64,000 nt of DNA from Amycolatopsis camponoti (lineage in GTDB: Bacteria; Actinomycetota; Actinomycetes; Mycobacteriales; Pseudonocardiaceae). The position numbers were made by a program, and so were the translations under genes. The stretch spans positions 1,748,501 through 1,812,500 of the forward strand of contig NZ_CABVGP010000002.1 of the NCBI RefSeq assembly GCF_902497555.1, given 5' to 3'. Position 1 is the stretch's first letter, and each line of letters starts with the position of its first letter. Shown here one piece after another: positions 33,112 to 41,659 of this stretch. A model generated the notes under the pieces. That model was not told the DNA's origin. It saw nothing but the letters and a program-made list of their open reading frames with translations, and ran no database searches.

Positions 33112-35880
33112 GTGGCGCTGGCGGAACGTGAGCCCGAACTGCGTCGGCTGCTCGGCGCGATCGCCGCCGCCGGGGCGGGGGATGGCTCGGTCACGGTGGT
33201 CACCGGCCAGCTCGGCGTGGGAAAAACCGCCCTGCTCAAGGAAATCCTCCGGTCGGCGGAGGCGGACCCCGGCGGCCCGCGGGTGCTCACGGCGGCGGCG
33301 AGCCGGACTGAACAGGACTTCGACTTCGGGATCGCCTGCCAGGTGCTCGAGCCGCTGGTCGCCGAGGCGGACGCGGGTGCTGCCGACCGCTGGTTCGCCG
33401 GGACCGCCGGCGCGGCGCGGTGGCTGTTCCCCGGTGCCCCGGGGTGGCCGGGGTGGGAACCGGGTGAGCACAACGACGTGCTGACCGCGCACGGGCTGGT
33501 CGGCCTGCTCGCCGCGATCAGCGCCGACCGGCCGCTCGCCGTGCTCGTCGACGACCTGCACGTCGCCGACCGGCAGTCGCTGACCTGGCTGCGGCAGTGC
33601 GCCCGGCGGATCCACGACCTGCCCTGCGCGCTCGTCGTCACGGTCCGCGAGGGCGACCCGGGCGCCGACCGGCCCGCGATCCGCGAGCTGTGGGAGCTGG
33701 CGAAAACCCGGATCCGGCCCGGAAACCTGTCGGAGGACGGCGTCGCGGCGGTGCTGCGCGCGATGTCCGACGGCCGGGCCGGCGACCCGCGCGTCGTCGC
33801 CGCCTGCCACGCGGCGAGTACCGGAAATCCCTTGTACCTCAACGAAGTCGTGCGCCGCGCCGGGCCGTCGGTGCTCGGGGAACGGCTGTCCGCCCAGCTC
33901 GCCGTGCTGCCCCCGCAGGTGGGCGACTGCGCCCGGGCGATCGCCGTGCTCGGCGAGCACGCCCAGCCGTGGCTGGTCGAACACCTCACCGGCGCCGACT
34001 CGGTCGCCGTCGCGGAGGCCGTGCGGTCCTTGGAACGCCTGGGGGTTTTCGCTCCGGCGTGCCCGCCGCGGTTCGCCGCACCCGTGCTGCGGACCGCGAT
34101 CGAGACGTCGATGACCGCGCAGGAGGACCTGCGGCTGCGGGTGCGCGCGGCGACCGTGTTCCACGAAGCCGGGTTCGCCGCCGAGACGGTCGCGGCCCAG
34201 CTGCTCGAGGTGCCCGCGCCGTCGCCGGCGCCGTGGATGCCGGAGGAACTGCGCACGGCCGCCGACGCCGCGACCCGGCGCGGGGAGCCCGAGACGGCGG
34301 CGCGGTACCTGCGCCGCGCCCTGCTCGACCTGCCGCCCGACGGCCCGGAGCGCGGCTGGCGGCTGGTGGACCTGGCTCTCACCGAAGCCGCTTTCGACGT
34401 CTCCGCCGCGATCCGGCACCTCACGCAGGCGATCGGGCTGCTGCCGACGCCGCGCGAACGGGCCGAGGCGGTCACCCTGCTGCCGCTTTCGGCGTTCCTC
34501 CGCCCGGAAGCCGCCGTCCTCGTCGCCCGCGTCACTCCGGAGGACGCCGGCGCCCAGGCGGGACTGCGCCTGGAGGCGCGGATCCGGCTCACCCGCTGCG
34601 AAGACCCCTCGCTGCTCGCCGGGGCGGTCGACCGCCTTCGCGAGCTGGGCCCGGAGCCGCCGATCGCCACCCTCGCCGAACGCGAGCTGCTCGCAGTCCT
34701 GCTGCACGCGGCCACGCTGAGCGCCGGGATGCCCGCGGCGACCGTGGCGGAGCTGACCGACCGCCTGCTGCGCTGCGCCCCCGCGTCGTCCGCGGAGTTC
34801 GCGGGCACCGCGCCGCTGCTGATCATCTCCGCGCTCACCGCGGGCGCGCTCGGCCCGACGTCGGCGTGGCTGGAGAGCGCGGTGGGCGAACCGGTCCGCG
34901 GCCGCCCCGCGCGGCCCGCGTCGTTGATCGCCGCCCGCGGGGCGGTGCTGGCCCAGACCGGGCAGCTCACCCGCGCCCGGGCCACGGCCTGGGAGGCCTA
35001 CGAGCTGATCGGCGGGAACCTGGGCGAAGCACCCGAGTCGCTGGTGATGGCCCTGGTGGCGATCGCGGTGGTCACCCGGGACGAGCGGCTCGCCACGACG
35101 CTGGTCGAGCACTACGACGAGCACGCGCTCGGGCGCGCCGGCCTGCACATCCGGGCCGCGCTGCTGATGCTGCGCGGCGCGGCGACGGCGGTCGAGGACC
35201 CCCGGGGCGCCCTGGCGCGGTTCCTCGACTGCGGCGCGGCCCTGCACCGGGCGGGCTGGCGGAACCCGGCGCTGTTCCCGTGGCGGACGTGGAGCGCCTG
35301 GCTCCAGCGCCGGCTCGGCGACCCGGTCTCGGCCGGCGAGCTGATCGACGACGAGGTCCGGTGGGCGCGGAGCTGGGGCGCGCCGGCGCCGCTCGGCCGC
35401 GCGCTGCGGATCAAGGCGTCGCTGTCCTCGGGGGCCGGGGACACCGACGGCTTGCTGGCGGAGTCGATCGCGACGTCCCGGGCGTCGGGGGACCGGCTCG
35501 AGCTGGTCCGCGCGCTGCTGGCGGAGGGCGCGCTGCTGCGCGACGCCGGGAAAGCGGGGGCGGCGGACCGGTTCCGCGAGGCTTACCGTCTCGCCGAGGG
35601 CTGCGGCGCGCCGTGGCTCACCTGCCGCACGGCCGAGGAGACGACCGGGCCGGGCACGCCGGCCGGGCCGTCGGCGGCGCTCAGCGAGGCGGAGGGCCGG
35701 GTGGTCGGGTTCGCCCTCGACGGCCTGACCAACGGCGAGATCGCGGCCGAGATCAACGTGACCCGGCGCGCGGTCGAGAAGCACCTGACGAACTGCTACC
35801 GGAAGCTGGGTATTTCGGGCCGCGCGGAGCTGGCGGAGGTCTTCGGCGCCTGGGGATTCGGGGCGCGCAGCAGCGCCTAG
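33112..35880 (+). CDS. LAL-type LuxR regulator with intact P-loop
   Basis: This 922-residue protein starts at GTG 33112, two bases after the relic 2 stop and preceded by GAGGAGGG. It has Walker A TGQLGVGKTALL (about residue 31-42), Walker B LAVLVDDLHVAD, TPR-like repeats, and a C-terminal LuxR HTH (LSEAEGRVVGFALDGLTNGE, then RAVEKHLTNCYRKLGISG). It is the only one of the three array members with a canonical nucleotide-binding site, so it is the most likely active ATP-dependent activator. Confidence 0.92.
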   Translation: MALAEREPELRRLLGAIAAAGAGDGSVTVVTGQLGVGKTALLKEILRSAEADPGGPRVLTAAASRTEQDFDFGIACQVLEPLVAEADAGAADRWFAGTAGAARWLFPGAPGWPGWEPGEHNDVLTAHGLVGLLAAISADRPLAVLVDDLHVADRQSLTWLRQCARRIHDLPCALVVTVREGDPGADRPAIRELWELAKTRIRPGNLSEDGVAAVLRAMSDGRAGDPRVVAACHAASTGNPLYLNEVVRRAGPSVLGERLSAQLAVLPPQVGDCARAIAVLGEHAQPWLVEHLTGADSVAVAEAVRSLERLGVFAPACPPRFAAPVLRTAIETSMTAQEDLRLRVRAATVFHEAGFAAETVAAQLLEVPAPSPAPWMPEELRTAADAATRRGEPETAARYLRRALLDLPPDGPERGWRLVDLALTEAAFDVSAAIRHLTQAIGLLPTPRERAEAVTLLPLSAFLRPEAAVLVARVTPEDAGAQAGLRLEARIRLTRCEDPSLLAGAVDRLRELGPEPPIATLAERELLAVLLHAATLSAGMPAATVAELTDRLLRCAPASSAEFAGTAPLLIISALTAGALGPTSAWLESAVGEPVRGRPARPASLIAARGAVLAQTGQLTRARATAWEAYELIGGNLGEAPESLVMALVAIAVVTRDERLATTLVEHYDEHALGRAGLHIRAALLMLRGAATAVEDPRGALARFLDCGAALHRAGWRNPALFPWRTWSAWLQRRLGDPVSAGELIDDEVRWARSWGAPAPLGRALRIKASLSSGAGDTDGLLAESIATSRASGDRLELVRALLAEGALLRDAGKAGAADRFREAYRLAEGCGAPWLTCRTAEETTGPGTPAGPSAALSEAEGRVVGFALDGLTNGEIAAEINVTRRAVEKHLTNCYRKLGISGRAELAEVFGAWGFGARSSA

Positions 35881-35891
35881 TCAGCGCCTAA

Positions 35892-36539
35892 TCAGCCCGC
35901 GAGACCGGCTTCGTGGGCCAGCAGGCCGGCCTGGGTGCGGTTGGCGCAGCCGAGCTTGGTCAGCATCCGCGAGACGTAGCTCTTCACCGTGGCCTCGGAC
36001 AGGTGCAGCTTCGCCGCGATGGCCGCGTTCGACATGCCCTCGCCGAGGCAGACCAGCATGTCCAGCTCCCGGTCGGTGAGGTCGGAAGTGCGCTCCCGCG
36101 CCTCCTGCGAACGCTCGTGCTCCCCGGCCGACGCGGTGACCATGCGGCGCGCGGCTTCCTTGGACAGCACCGTGTGGCCGTCGGCGGCCACCCGCACCAG
36201 CCCGATCAGGTCCTCCGGCGGCGTCGACTTCAGCAGGAAGCCCGAGGCGCCGGCCCGCAGCGCCTTGAGGACGTAGCTGTCGGTGTCGAACGTCGTGAGC
36301 GCCACGACCGACGGCGGGTTCGGGAGCTTGACGATGCGCTCGATCGCGGTCAGCCCGTCCACCCCGGGCATCCGCAGGTCCATCAGCATGACGTCGGGCC
36401 GGAAGCGTCCCGCGGCCTCGACGGCTTCGGCGCCGTCCTGCGCCTGCCCGACGATGTCGATGTCCCCGGCGGAGGTCAGCACCGTACGCAGGTGCGCGAG
36501 CACCATCGGCTCGTCGTCGACGATCACCAGGCGGATCAC
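35892..36539 (-). CDS. NarL/FixJ-type response regulator
   Basis: This 215-residue protein starts at GTG 36539 (VIRLVIVDDEP). The receiver domain has the acidic pair DD near residue 8, phospho-acceptor Asp in MLMDLRMPG and Lys in FLLKSTPPED; the C-terminal LuxR HTH is LTDRELDMLVCLGEGMSNAA. It has no adjacent kinase gene. The DesK-like kinase at 25787-27088 is on the same strand 8.8 kb away with the LAL array between, and is the obvious partner candidate. It is convergent with the last LAL, with 11 bases between stops. Confidence 0.93.
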   Translation of the reverse strand: MIRLVIVDDEPMVLAHLRTVLTSAGDIDIVGQAQDGAEAVEAAGRFRPDVMLMDLRMPGVDGLTAIERIVKLPNPPSVVALTTFDTDSYVLKALRAGASGFLLKSTPPEDLIGLVRVAADGHTVLSKEAARRMVTASAGEHERSQEARERTSDLTDRELDMLVCLGEGMSNAAIAAKLHLSEATVKSYVSRMLTKLGCANRTQAGLLAHEAGLAG

Positions 36540-36625
36540 CTTGTCGTCTTTCCCTTGTGTGCGCACACCCCGCAGTATCGCACTGTCCGGGCCACCACCG
36601 CCCGGACAGTGCGACGCGGTGTCGA

Positions 36626-37519
36626 TCAGCCCTTGGCGACCAGGTCCAGCAGCTTGCCGGTGAGGTCGAGGTGCTCGTCCACGCTGCTCGTCAGGTAGGC
36701 GATGTCGACGAAGGTGTGGTCCGGTTCGAGGGCCGCGACGATCTTCGTCACCGACTCGGCGATGAGCTCCGGTTCCGTGCCCGGGGCGGCGTTCACGCGC
36801 AGCGCCGCCCCGATGGCCTTCGGGTCGCGCCCGGCGCGTTCGGCGTCGGCCCGGATCTTGGCCAGGGTCGAGGTGAGCACGTCCGCGGGGAACTGCTCGG
36901 GGACCGACCAGACGGGCAGCCAGCCGTCGGCCCGCTCGGCGACGCGGCGCAGCGACTTCTCGCCGAACCCGGCCAGGTGCACGGGCGGCTTGCGCACCGG
37001 CTTGAGGTCGACGTGCGACTCGGCGATGGCGTACCCGACCCCGTCGTGCGCGACCACGTCGCGAGTCCACCAGGTCTCGAGCAGGTCGAGCAGGTCGTCC
37101 AGCCGCTTCCCGCGTTCGTTCATCGGGATGCCGACGGCGGTGTACTCGTCGGGCGACCAGCCGATGCCGAGGCCGGGCAGCAGCCGTCCGTTGCTGGCGA
37201 CGTCGATGCTGGTGAGCATCCGCGCGAAGTTCGCGGGCTGGTACTGGGTGGCGTTGATGGTGCTGGAGCCGAGGATCGCGGTCTCGGTCACGGCGGCGGC
37301 GACGGCCAGCGCGGTGAACGGGTCCTGGGCGGTGTGGAACTCCTCGGGCATGGTGTCGTACCCGGGATAGGAGACGACGGGCGCGACCGGCGAAAGCAGC
37401 CGGTCACCGACCCACAGACTGGCTGCCCCGGCCCGTTCGGCTTCGCGTGCGTACCGGGCGATCCCGCCCGGCGTGGCGGCGGCCTTGCCGAAGACGGGAA
37501 GGCTGAACCCCAACTGCAT
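36626..37519 (-). CDS. LLM-class F420-dependent oxidoreductase
   Basis: This 297-residue TIM-barrel protein begins MQLGFSLPVFGK and contains GLGIGWSPDEYTAVGIPMNERG, typical of luciferase-like monooxygenase family members that use F420 or FMN. The substrate is unknown. It is on the same strand as the upstream SDR gene, separated by about 100 bases, so joint transcription is possible but unproven. Confidence 0.88.
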   Translation of the reverse strand: MQLGFSLPVFGKAAATPGGIARYAREAERAGAASLWVGDRLLSPVAPVVSYPGYDTMPEEFHTAQDPFTALAVAAAVTETAILGSSTINATQYQPANFARMLTSIDVASNGRLLPGLGIGWSPDEYTAVGIPMNERGKRLDDLLDLLETWWTRDVVAHDGVGYAIAESHVDLKPVRKPPVHLAGFGEKSLRRVAERADGWLPVWSVPEQFPADVLTSTLAKIRADAERAGRDPKAIGAALRVNAAPGTEPELIAESVTKIVAALEPDHTFVDIAYLTSSVDEHLDLTGKLLDLVAKG

Positions 37520-37616
37520 GAAATTCTCCCCTGGAGAGCGAACGGATCTTGCTGACCCTGAAGCCAGTAGTACTCGCGTTTAGTTGCTCGTTCAAGTAGG
37601 TCGATGGGTCCAAGGC

Positions 37617-38384
37617 CTACCAGTCGATCTTCGCGAACAGGAACGGCTCGTTCTCCGGCGCTTCCTTGCGCGCCCGCAAGGCTTTCTCGGCGGGTGCCCC
37701 GGCCGGCACGCGCAGCGGAGGCGACGGCTGCTCGATGGTCGTGGCCACCGTGACGGCCACTTCTTCGGGCGTCACCACTTCGCCGCGAAGGGCGGAAAGC
37801 CGGTCGTGGAGCGGGGTGTACGGGTCGTCGTCGGTGAAGAAGACCTTCGCGCGTTCGCCGCCCCCGGAGGAAACCGCGCCGGGCTGGACGATGCTGACGT
37901 CGACGCCGAAGTGGCCCGCTTCGATGGCGAGCGTCTCGGCGATCGCCTCCAGGGCCCACTTGCTGGCCGCGTACGGGCCGATGATCGGCAGCACCAGCCG
38001 TCCCTGGATGCTCGAGACGAAGACGAGGTGGCCCGATCCGCGTTCGCGCATCGCCGGGAGCACGGCCTGGGCGACCCGCAGCGCGCCCACCGTGTTGAGC
38101 CGGAAGAGCCGTTCGACCTCCTCGAGCGGAACGGTTTCCAGTGGTGCGCGCACGGTCTCGCCGGCGTTGCTGACCAGGACGTCGATCTCGCCGGCGTCCC
38201 GGACGGCCGCGTCGACGCTGTCCTGGTCGGTGACGTCGAGGCGCAGCTTCCGGTCGACGGGGAGGTCGGCGAGCGCGCCGGGCTGGCGCGCGGTCGCGAT
38301 CACCCGGTGGCCGCGCCGGGCCAGCTCGAGCGCGATCGCGCGGCCGATGCCGCGGGACGCGCCGGTGACGAGTACGGACGACAT
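37617..38384 (-). CDS. Short-chain dehydrogenase/reductase
   Basis: The protein has 255 residues from ATG 38384. The NAD(P)-binding motif is TGASRGIG and the catalytic set is Ser in VFVSSIQG plus YAASK. The substrate is not predictable. It lies 11 bases downstream of the NmrA-like gene on the same strand, so it is part of the operon starting at the monooxygenase (39602). Confidence 0.92.
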   Translation of the reverse strand: MSSVLVTGASRGIGRAIALELARRGHRVIATARQPGALADLPVDRKLRLDVTDQDSVDAAVRDAGEIDVLVSNAGETVRAPLETVPLEEVERLFRLNTVGALRVAQAVLPAMRERGSGHLVFVSSIQGRLVLPIIGPYAASKWALEAIAETLAIEAGHFGVDVSIVQPGAVSSGGGERAKVFFTDDDPYTPLHDRLSALRGEVVTPEEVAVTVATTIEQPSPPLRVPAGAPAEKALRARKEAPENEPFLFAKIDW

Positions 38385-38395
38385 GGTGGTGCTCC

Positions 38396-39298
38396 TCAGG
38401 GAACGAAGTACGGGCCGTTGGTGGTGAACGTGTCCTTCTGTGCCAGCACGAACTGCTCGACCGATTGCGGGGCCCGGCCGCCGACCTTCTCGACGACGTC
38501 GTTGGTGCCGGCGAAGACGCCGTTGCGGTAGTCGATCGCGACGTGGCCGAGGTGCTGGACGAGGTGCGCGGGCAGCCCGCGTGCGGTCGTCGCCGAGGAG
38601 AACTCCTCGACGCTGATCGGTTCGTAGCGCACCGGGATGCCGAGCGTCGCGGCCATGATCCCGGCGATGTCGTGGTGGTTCAGCTCGACCGGGCCGTGCA
38701 GGGTGTAGGCGGCGCCGGCGTGCGGCTCGGGGTCGGTCAGGACCGCGGCGATCACGTGCGCCTGGTCGGCCGACGCGATCGGCGCGTGCCGTCCTTCGCC
38801 GAAGGGGAGGCGCAGCAGGCCTTCGCCGTCGCGCAGCTCCCACCACGTGGTGAGCCACTCGGCGAAGAACGTCGGCCGCACGTGCGTGGTGAGCAGGCCG
38901 GTCCGCTCCAGCACGCGTTCGGCGAGCCAGTGCTGCCGCGCGGCGTTGCTGCGCGCTTCGCGGCGGGCGGAGATCTGCGACATGTCGACGAGGGAGCGGA
39001 CGCCGGTTTCCGTTGCCGCCTGGGCGAAGTTGACCGTCGCCTCGAGCAGGCCTTCGCGGACCGGATAGCAGAAGTAGGCGCCGGTGACGTCGCGCAACGC
39101 GGCGGTGACGCCGTCGAGGTCGAGGAAGTCCGCCCGGACCACCTCGGCACCCGCCGCGGCGAGCGCGCGCGAGCGGTCGTCCTCCCGGCGCACCATGGCG
39201 CGGACGCGGTGGCCGCGGGCCAGCAAAAGGGCGATCGTGGCGCTGCCGGTCTTGCCGGTCGCGCCGGTGACGAGGAAGAGCCGGTCGTCGTGGGACAT
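38396..39298 (-). CDS. NmrA-like NAD(P)-binding protein (atypical SDR)
   Basis: This 300-residue protein has the N-terminal dinucleotide motif VTGATGKTGS and the loose active site of NmrA/isoflavone-reductase-like SDRs. Such proteins act as redox sensors or reductases (for example quinone reductases). Its ATG is 1 base from the stop of the monooxygenase gene, so the two are coupled. Being in an HxlR-controlled operon suggests a response to reactive carbonyls or quinones, which is an inference. Confidence 0.86.
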   Translation of the reverse strand: MSHDDRLFLVTGATGKTGSATIALLLARGHRVRAMVRREDDRSRALAAAGAEVVRADFLDLDGVTAALRDVTGAYFCYPVREGLLEATVNFAQAATETGVRSLVDMSQISARREARSNAARQHWLAERVLERTGLLTTHVRPTFFAEWLTTWWELRDGEGLLRLPFGEGRHAPIASADQAHVIAAVLTDPEPHAGAAYTLHGPVELNHHDIAGIMAATLGIPVRYEPISVEEFSSATTARGLPAHLVQHLGHVAIDYRNGVFAGTNDVVEKVGGRAPQSVEQFVLAQKDTFTTNGPYFVP

Positions 39299-39299
39299 C

Positions 39300-39602
39300 T
39301 CAGGCCACCCGGTCGCCGACGAGGGTGCCGCGCATGAGCCACGTCGGGCCTTCGGCGAACGCGGCGGCTTCGCTGAAGAAGGCGCCGAAGTAGGGACCGC
39401 CGGTGTGGGCGTTGAAGGCGTCGACGTCCGCGTAGACCTCGTTGAGGTAGTAGACGTCGGGGTTCCCTTCGTCCGCGATGACTTCGAACCGGCGGGAGCC
39501 GGGCTCGTTCGCGAGGGAGTCGCGCGCGGTCTTCGCGGCCAGGCGGACGAAGTCGTCGCGCCGGTCCGGCCGGACCGTGAAGGAGACGAGGAACTGGTAC
39601 AC
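39300..39602 (-). CDS. Antibiotic biosynthesis monooxygenase (ABM)-fold protein
   Basis: This is a 100-residue dimeric alpha+beta-barrel-type protein (VYQFLVSFTVRPDRRDDF, then EPGSRRFEVI). The start is GTG 39602 because AGGAGG lies 6 bases upstream; a farther in-frame ATG at 39626 lies inside the operator. Family members include quinone-forming monooxygenases and YgiN-like quinol oxidases. It is first gene of an operon divergent from the HxlR regulator. Confidence 0.85.
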   Translation of the reverse strand: MYQFLVSFTVRPDRRDDFVRLAAKTARDSLANEPGSRRFEVIADEGNPDVYYLNEVYADVDAFNAHTGGPYFGAFFSEAAAFAEGPTWLMRGTLVGDRVA

Positions 39603-39617
39603 GGGACCCTCCTGAGG

Positions 39618-39673
39618 GTAGTTCATTCACTGAACTACGTCACCGTAGCACGAGTCGGTTCAATGAACGAACT
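39618..39673. promoter_or_regulatory. Duplicated operator between HxlR regulator and its divergent operon
   Basis: AGTTCATTCACTGAACT at 39620-39636 and, on the opposite strand, AGTTCGTTCATTGAACC at 39657-39673 are two copies of one 17-bp partly palindromic motif, AGTTCRTTCAYTGAACY, with centres 37 bp apart. The first has perfect GTAGTTCA/TGAACTAC outer arms. They fill the 91-bp divergent promoter region and are the probable HxlR binding sites. Confidence 0.7.
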
Positions 39674-39693
39674 ACTCCGTGTACGCTGGAGAC

Positions 39694-40209
39694 ATGGCTC
39701 TCCCCAGCACCTACGCGGACCGCAACTGCTCGCTGGCGCGCTCCCTGGAGGTCGTCGGCGAGCGGTGGACGCTGATGATCGTCCGCGACGCCTTCTTCGG
39801 CGTCCGGCGGTTCGGCGACTTCGCCACCCAGCTCGGGATCCCGCGCGCGGTCCTGACCACGCGGCTGAAGTCCCTGGTGCAGGAGGACGTCCTGGTCCGC
39901 GACGACGACGGCGGGTACCGGCTGACGGACAAGGGCGTCGCGCTCTGGCCGATCGTGCGGGCGCTGATGGGCTGGGGCGACGCGTACTACTCCCCGGCCG
40001 GCGAGAAGCGCACCACCCGCCACGACGAGGACGGCGGCCGCCTCGACCAGGACGGTCGCTGCGAGGAGTGCGGTGCGCTGGTGCCGGTCCCGGAGATCCG
40101 CATCGAGCCGGGTCCCGGCTACGAGCACCGGCCCGGCACCCCCGACCCGGTCTCGGTCGCGATCAACACCCCGCGCCGCCTGCTGGAACCGGTCACCCGG
40201 CCGGTGTGA
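39694..40209 (+). CDS. HxlR-family transcriptional regulator
   Basis: This 171-residue winged-helix protein begins in HxlR style (NCSLARSLEVVGERWTLMIV) with FGDFATQLGIPRAVLTTRLK as the recognition region. Start ATG 39694 is preferred over GTG 39679. A pair of Cys in CEECGALV lies in the C-terminal extension. HxlR proteins often sense aldehydes, quinones or oxidants through Cys; here it probably controls the divergent monooxygenase-NmrA-SDR operon and itself. Confidence 0.92.
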   Translation: MALPSTYADRNCSLARSLEVVGERWTLMIVRDAFFGVRRFGDFATQLGIPRAVLTTRLKSLVQEDVLVRDDDGGYRLTDKGVALWPIVRALMGWGDAYYSPAGEKRTTRHDEDGGRLDQDGRCEECGALVPVPEIRIEPGPGYEHRPGTPDPVSVAINTPRRLLEPVTRPV

Positions 40210-40274
40210 CCCGCGTCATGCCCTGTCACAGCCACGGTGAACGAGGTGTCTTGAGGCCGACTGAAGGAGACCTC

Positions 40275-40637
40275 ATGGAAATCGCACTCTGGATCGCCGC
40301 CGGGCTGCTCGCCGCCGTCGCCCTGACCGGGGGCGTGAGCAAGACGTTCGTGCCGCAGGCGAAGCTCGCCGCGGCTCCCGGCGGGCAGTGGACCGGCGAA
40401 CGCAGCGCCGGTTTCGTCAAGACGCTCGGCGTTCTCGAACTGCTGGCCGCCGCCGGCCTGATCCTGCCCGCCGCGCTCGGCATCGCGCCCGTCCTGGTCC
40501 CGGTGACCGCCGCCTGCTGGGTGCTGCTCATGATCGGGGCCATGGTCACCCACCTGCGGCACGGCGAAGCCAAGTTCGTCGCGCTGAACCTGACGTACCT
40601 CGCCATCGCCGTTTTCGTCGCCTGGGGCCGTTCATGA
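40275..40637 (+). CDS. DoxX-like small membrane protein
   Basis: This 120-residue protein has four hydrophobic helices (about 1-20, 45-65, 68-90, 100-118) and a DoxX-type LELLAAAGLILP. ATG 40275 follows GAAGGAGA. It overlaps the sigma factor gene by 4 bases (ATGA). DoxX-like proteins frequently pair with ECF41 sigma factors, sometimes with redox roles; its specific function is unknown. Confidence 0.88.
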   Translation: MEIALWIAAGLLAAVALTGGVSKTFVPQAKLAAAPGGQWTGERSAGFVKTLGVLELLAAAGLILPAALGIAPVLVPVTAACWVLLMIGAMVTHLRHGEAKFVALNLTYLAIAVFVAWGRS

Positions 40638-41512
40638 CCGCGACCGAAGCCTTCGTCGCCCACCGCAACCTGCTCTTCACCGTCGCCTACGAGATGCTCG
40701 GCTCGGCGGCCGACGCGGAGGACGTCCTGCAGGAGACCTGGCTGCGCTGGGCCGACATCGACCTCGGGCAGGTGCGCGACCAGCGCGCCTACCTGGTCCG
40801 CATCACGACGCGCCTGTCGCTCAACCGGCTGCGCACGGTGAAGCGCCGCCGGGAAGCGTATGTCGGGCCCTGGCTGCCCGAGCCGCTGCTCACCACGCCC
40901 GACGTCGCCGAGGACGTCGAACTCGCCGAGAGCGTCTCGATGGCGCTCATGCTCGTCCTCGAGACGCTGACGCCGACCGAGCGCGCGGTGTTCGTGCTGC
41001 GGGAGGTCTTCGACTTCGGCTACGACGAGATCGCCGACGCCGTCGGCAAGACCCCGGCCGCCGTCCGCCAGATCGCGCACCGCGCCCGCAAGCACGTCGA
41101 CGCCCGCCGCCCGCGCGAGACGGTCTCGGCGCGCGACACCCGCGCCGCGCTGGAGTCGTTCCGCCGGGCGCTGGAAACCCGGGACCTGCAGGGCCTGCTC
41201 GACGTCCTCGCCCCGGACGTGGTCCTGATGAGCGACGGCGGCGGCGTGAAGCAGGCGGCCCTGCGCCCGGTCGTCGGCGCCGGCAAGATCGTCCGTTTCG
41301 TCCTCGGCGGCATCGCCCGCACCGACGCGAAGCTCACCAGCGCGCCCACGGTCGTCAACGGCAACCCGGGCCTGCTCCTGCACCTGGACGGCGAACTGGA
41401 CGGCATCATGGCGGCCCGCGTCGAGGGCGGCCGGATCACCGGCCTGTACTACGTGCGCAACCCGGAGAAGCTGACCCACGTCGAGTCGGAAACCCCGCTG
41501 ACCCTGCGGTGA
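40634..41512 (+). CDS. ECF41-type RNA polymerase sigma factor with SnoaL-like C-terminal domain
   Basis: This 292-residue protein has sigma regions 2 (SAADAEDVLQETWLRW) and 4 (LTPTERAVFVLREVFDFGYD) followed by a roughly 110-residue NTF2/SnoaL-like extension. It carries the ECF41 hallmarks WLPEP in the linker (about residue 80), DGGGVK (DGGGK/R usual, about 197) and NPEKL (NPDKL usual, about 275). In this group the extension replaces an anti-sigma factor as an internal regulator. The target promoter is commonly that of the partner gene, here doxX. Confidence 0.94.
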   Translation: MTATEAFVAHRNLLFTVAYEMLGSAADAEDVLQETWLRWADIDLGQVRDQRAYLVRITTRLSLNRLRTVKRRREAYVGPWLPEPLLTTPDVAEDVELAESVSMALMLVLETLTPTERAVFVLREVFDFGYDEIADAVGKTPAAVRQIAHRARKHVDARRPRETVSARDTRAALESFRRALETRDLQGLLDVLAPDVVLMSDGGGVKQAALRPVVGAGKIVRFVLGGIARTDAKLTSAPTVVNGNPGLLLHLDGELDGIMAARVEGGRITGLYYVRNPEKLTHVESETPLTLR

Positions 41513-41659
41513 CCCGCGCCCGGTGACGGCGGACAGTAGTTCTCCGGGCGCGGCACGTGGGCGTACAGGTATGGAGTCAGGTACTTGTACGGGTGTGGCG
41601 GCGCGTGCCCCGGCGCAAGCTGGTGCGGCCCCCGATGACCGCAGGAGGTCGGAAAACCC

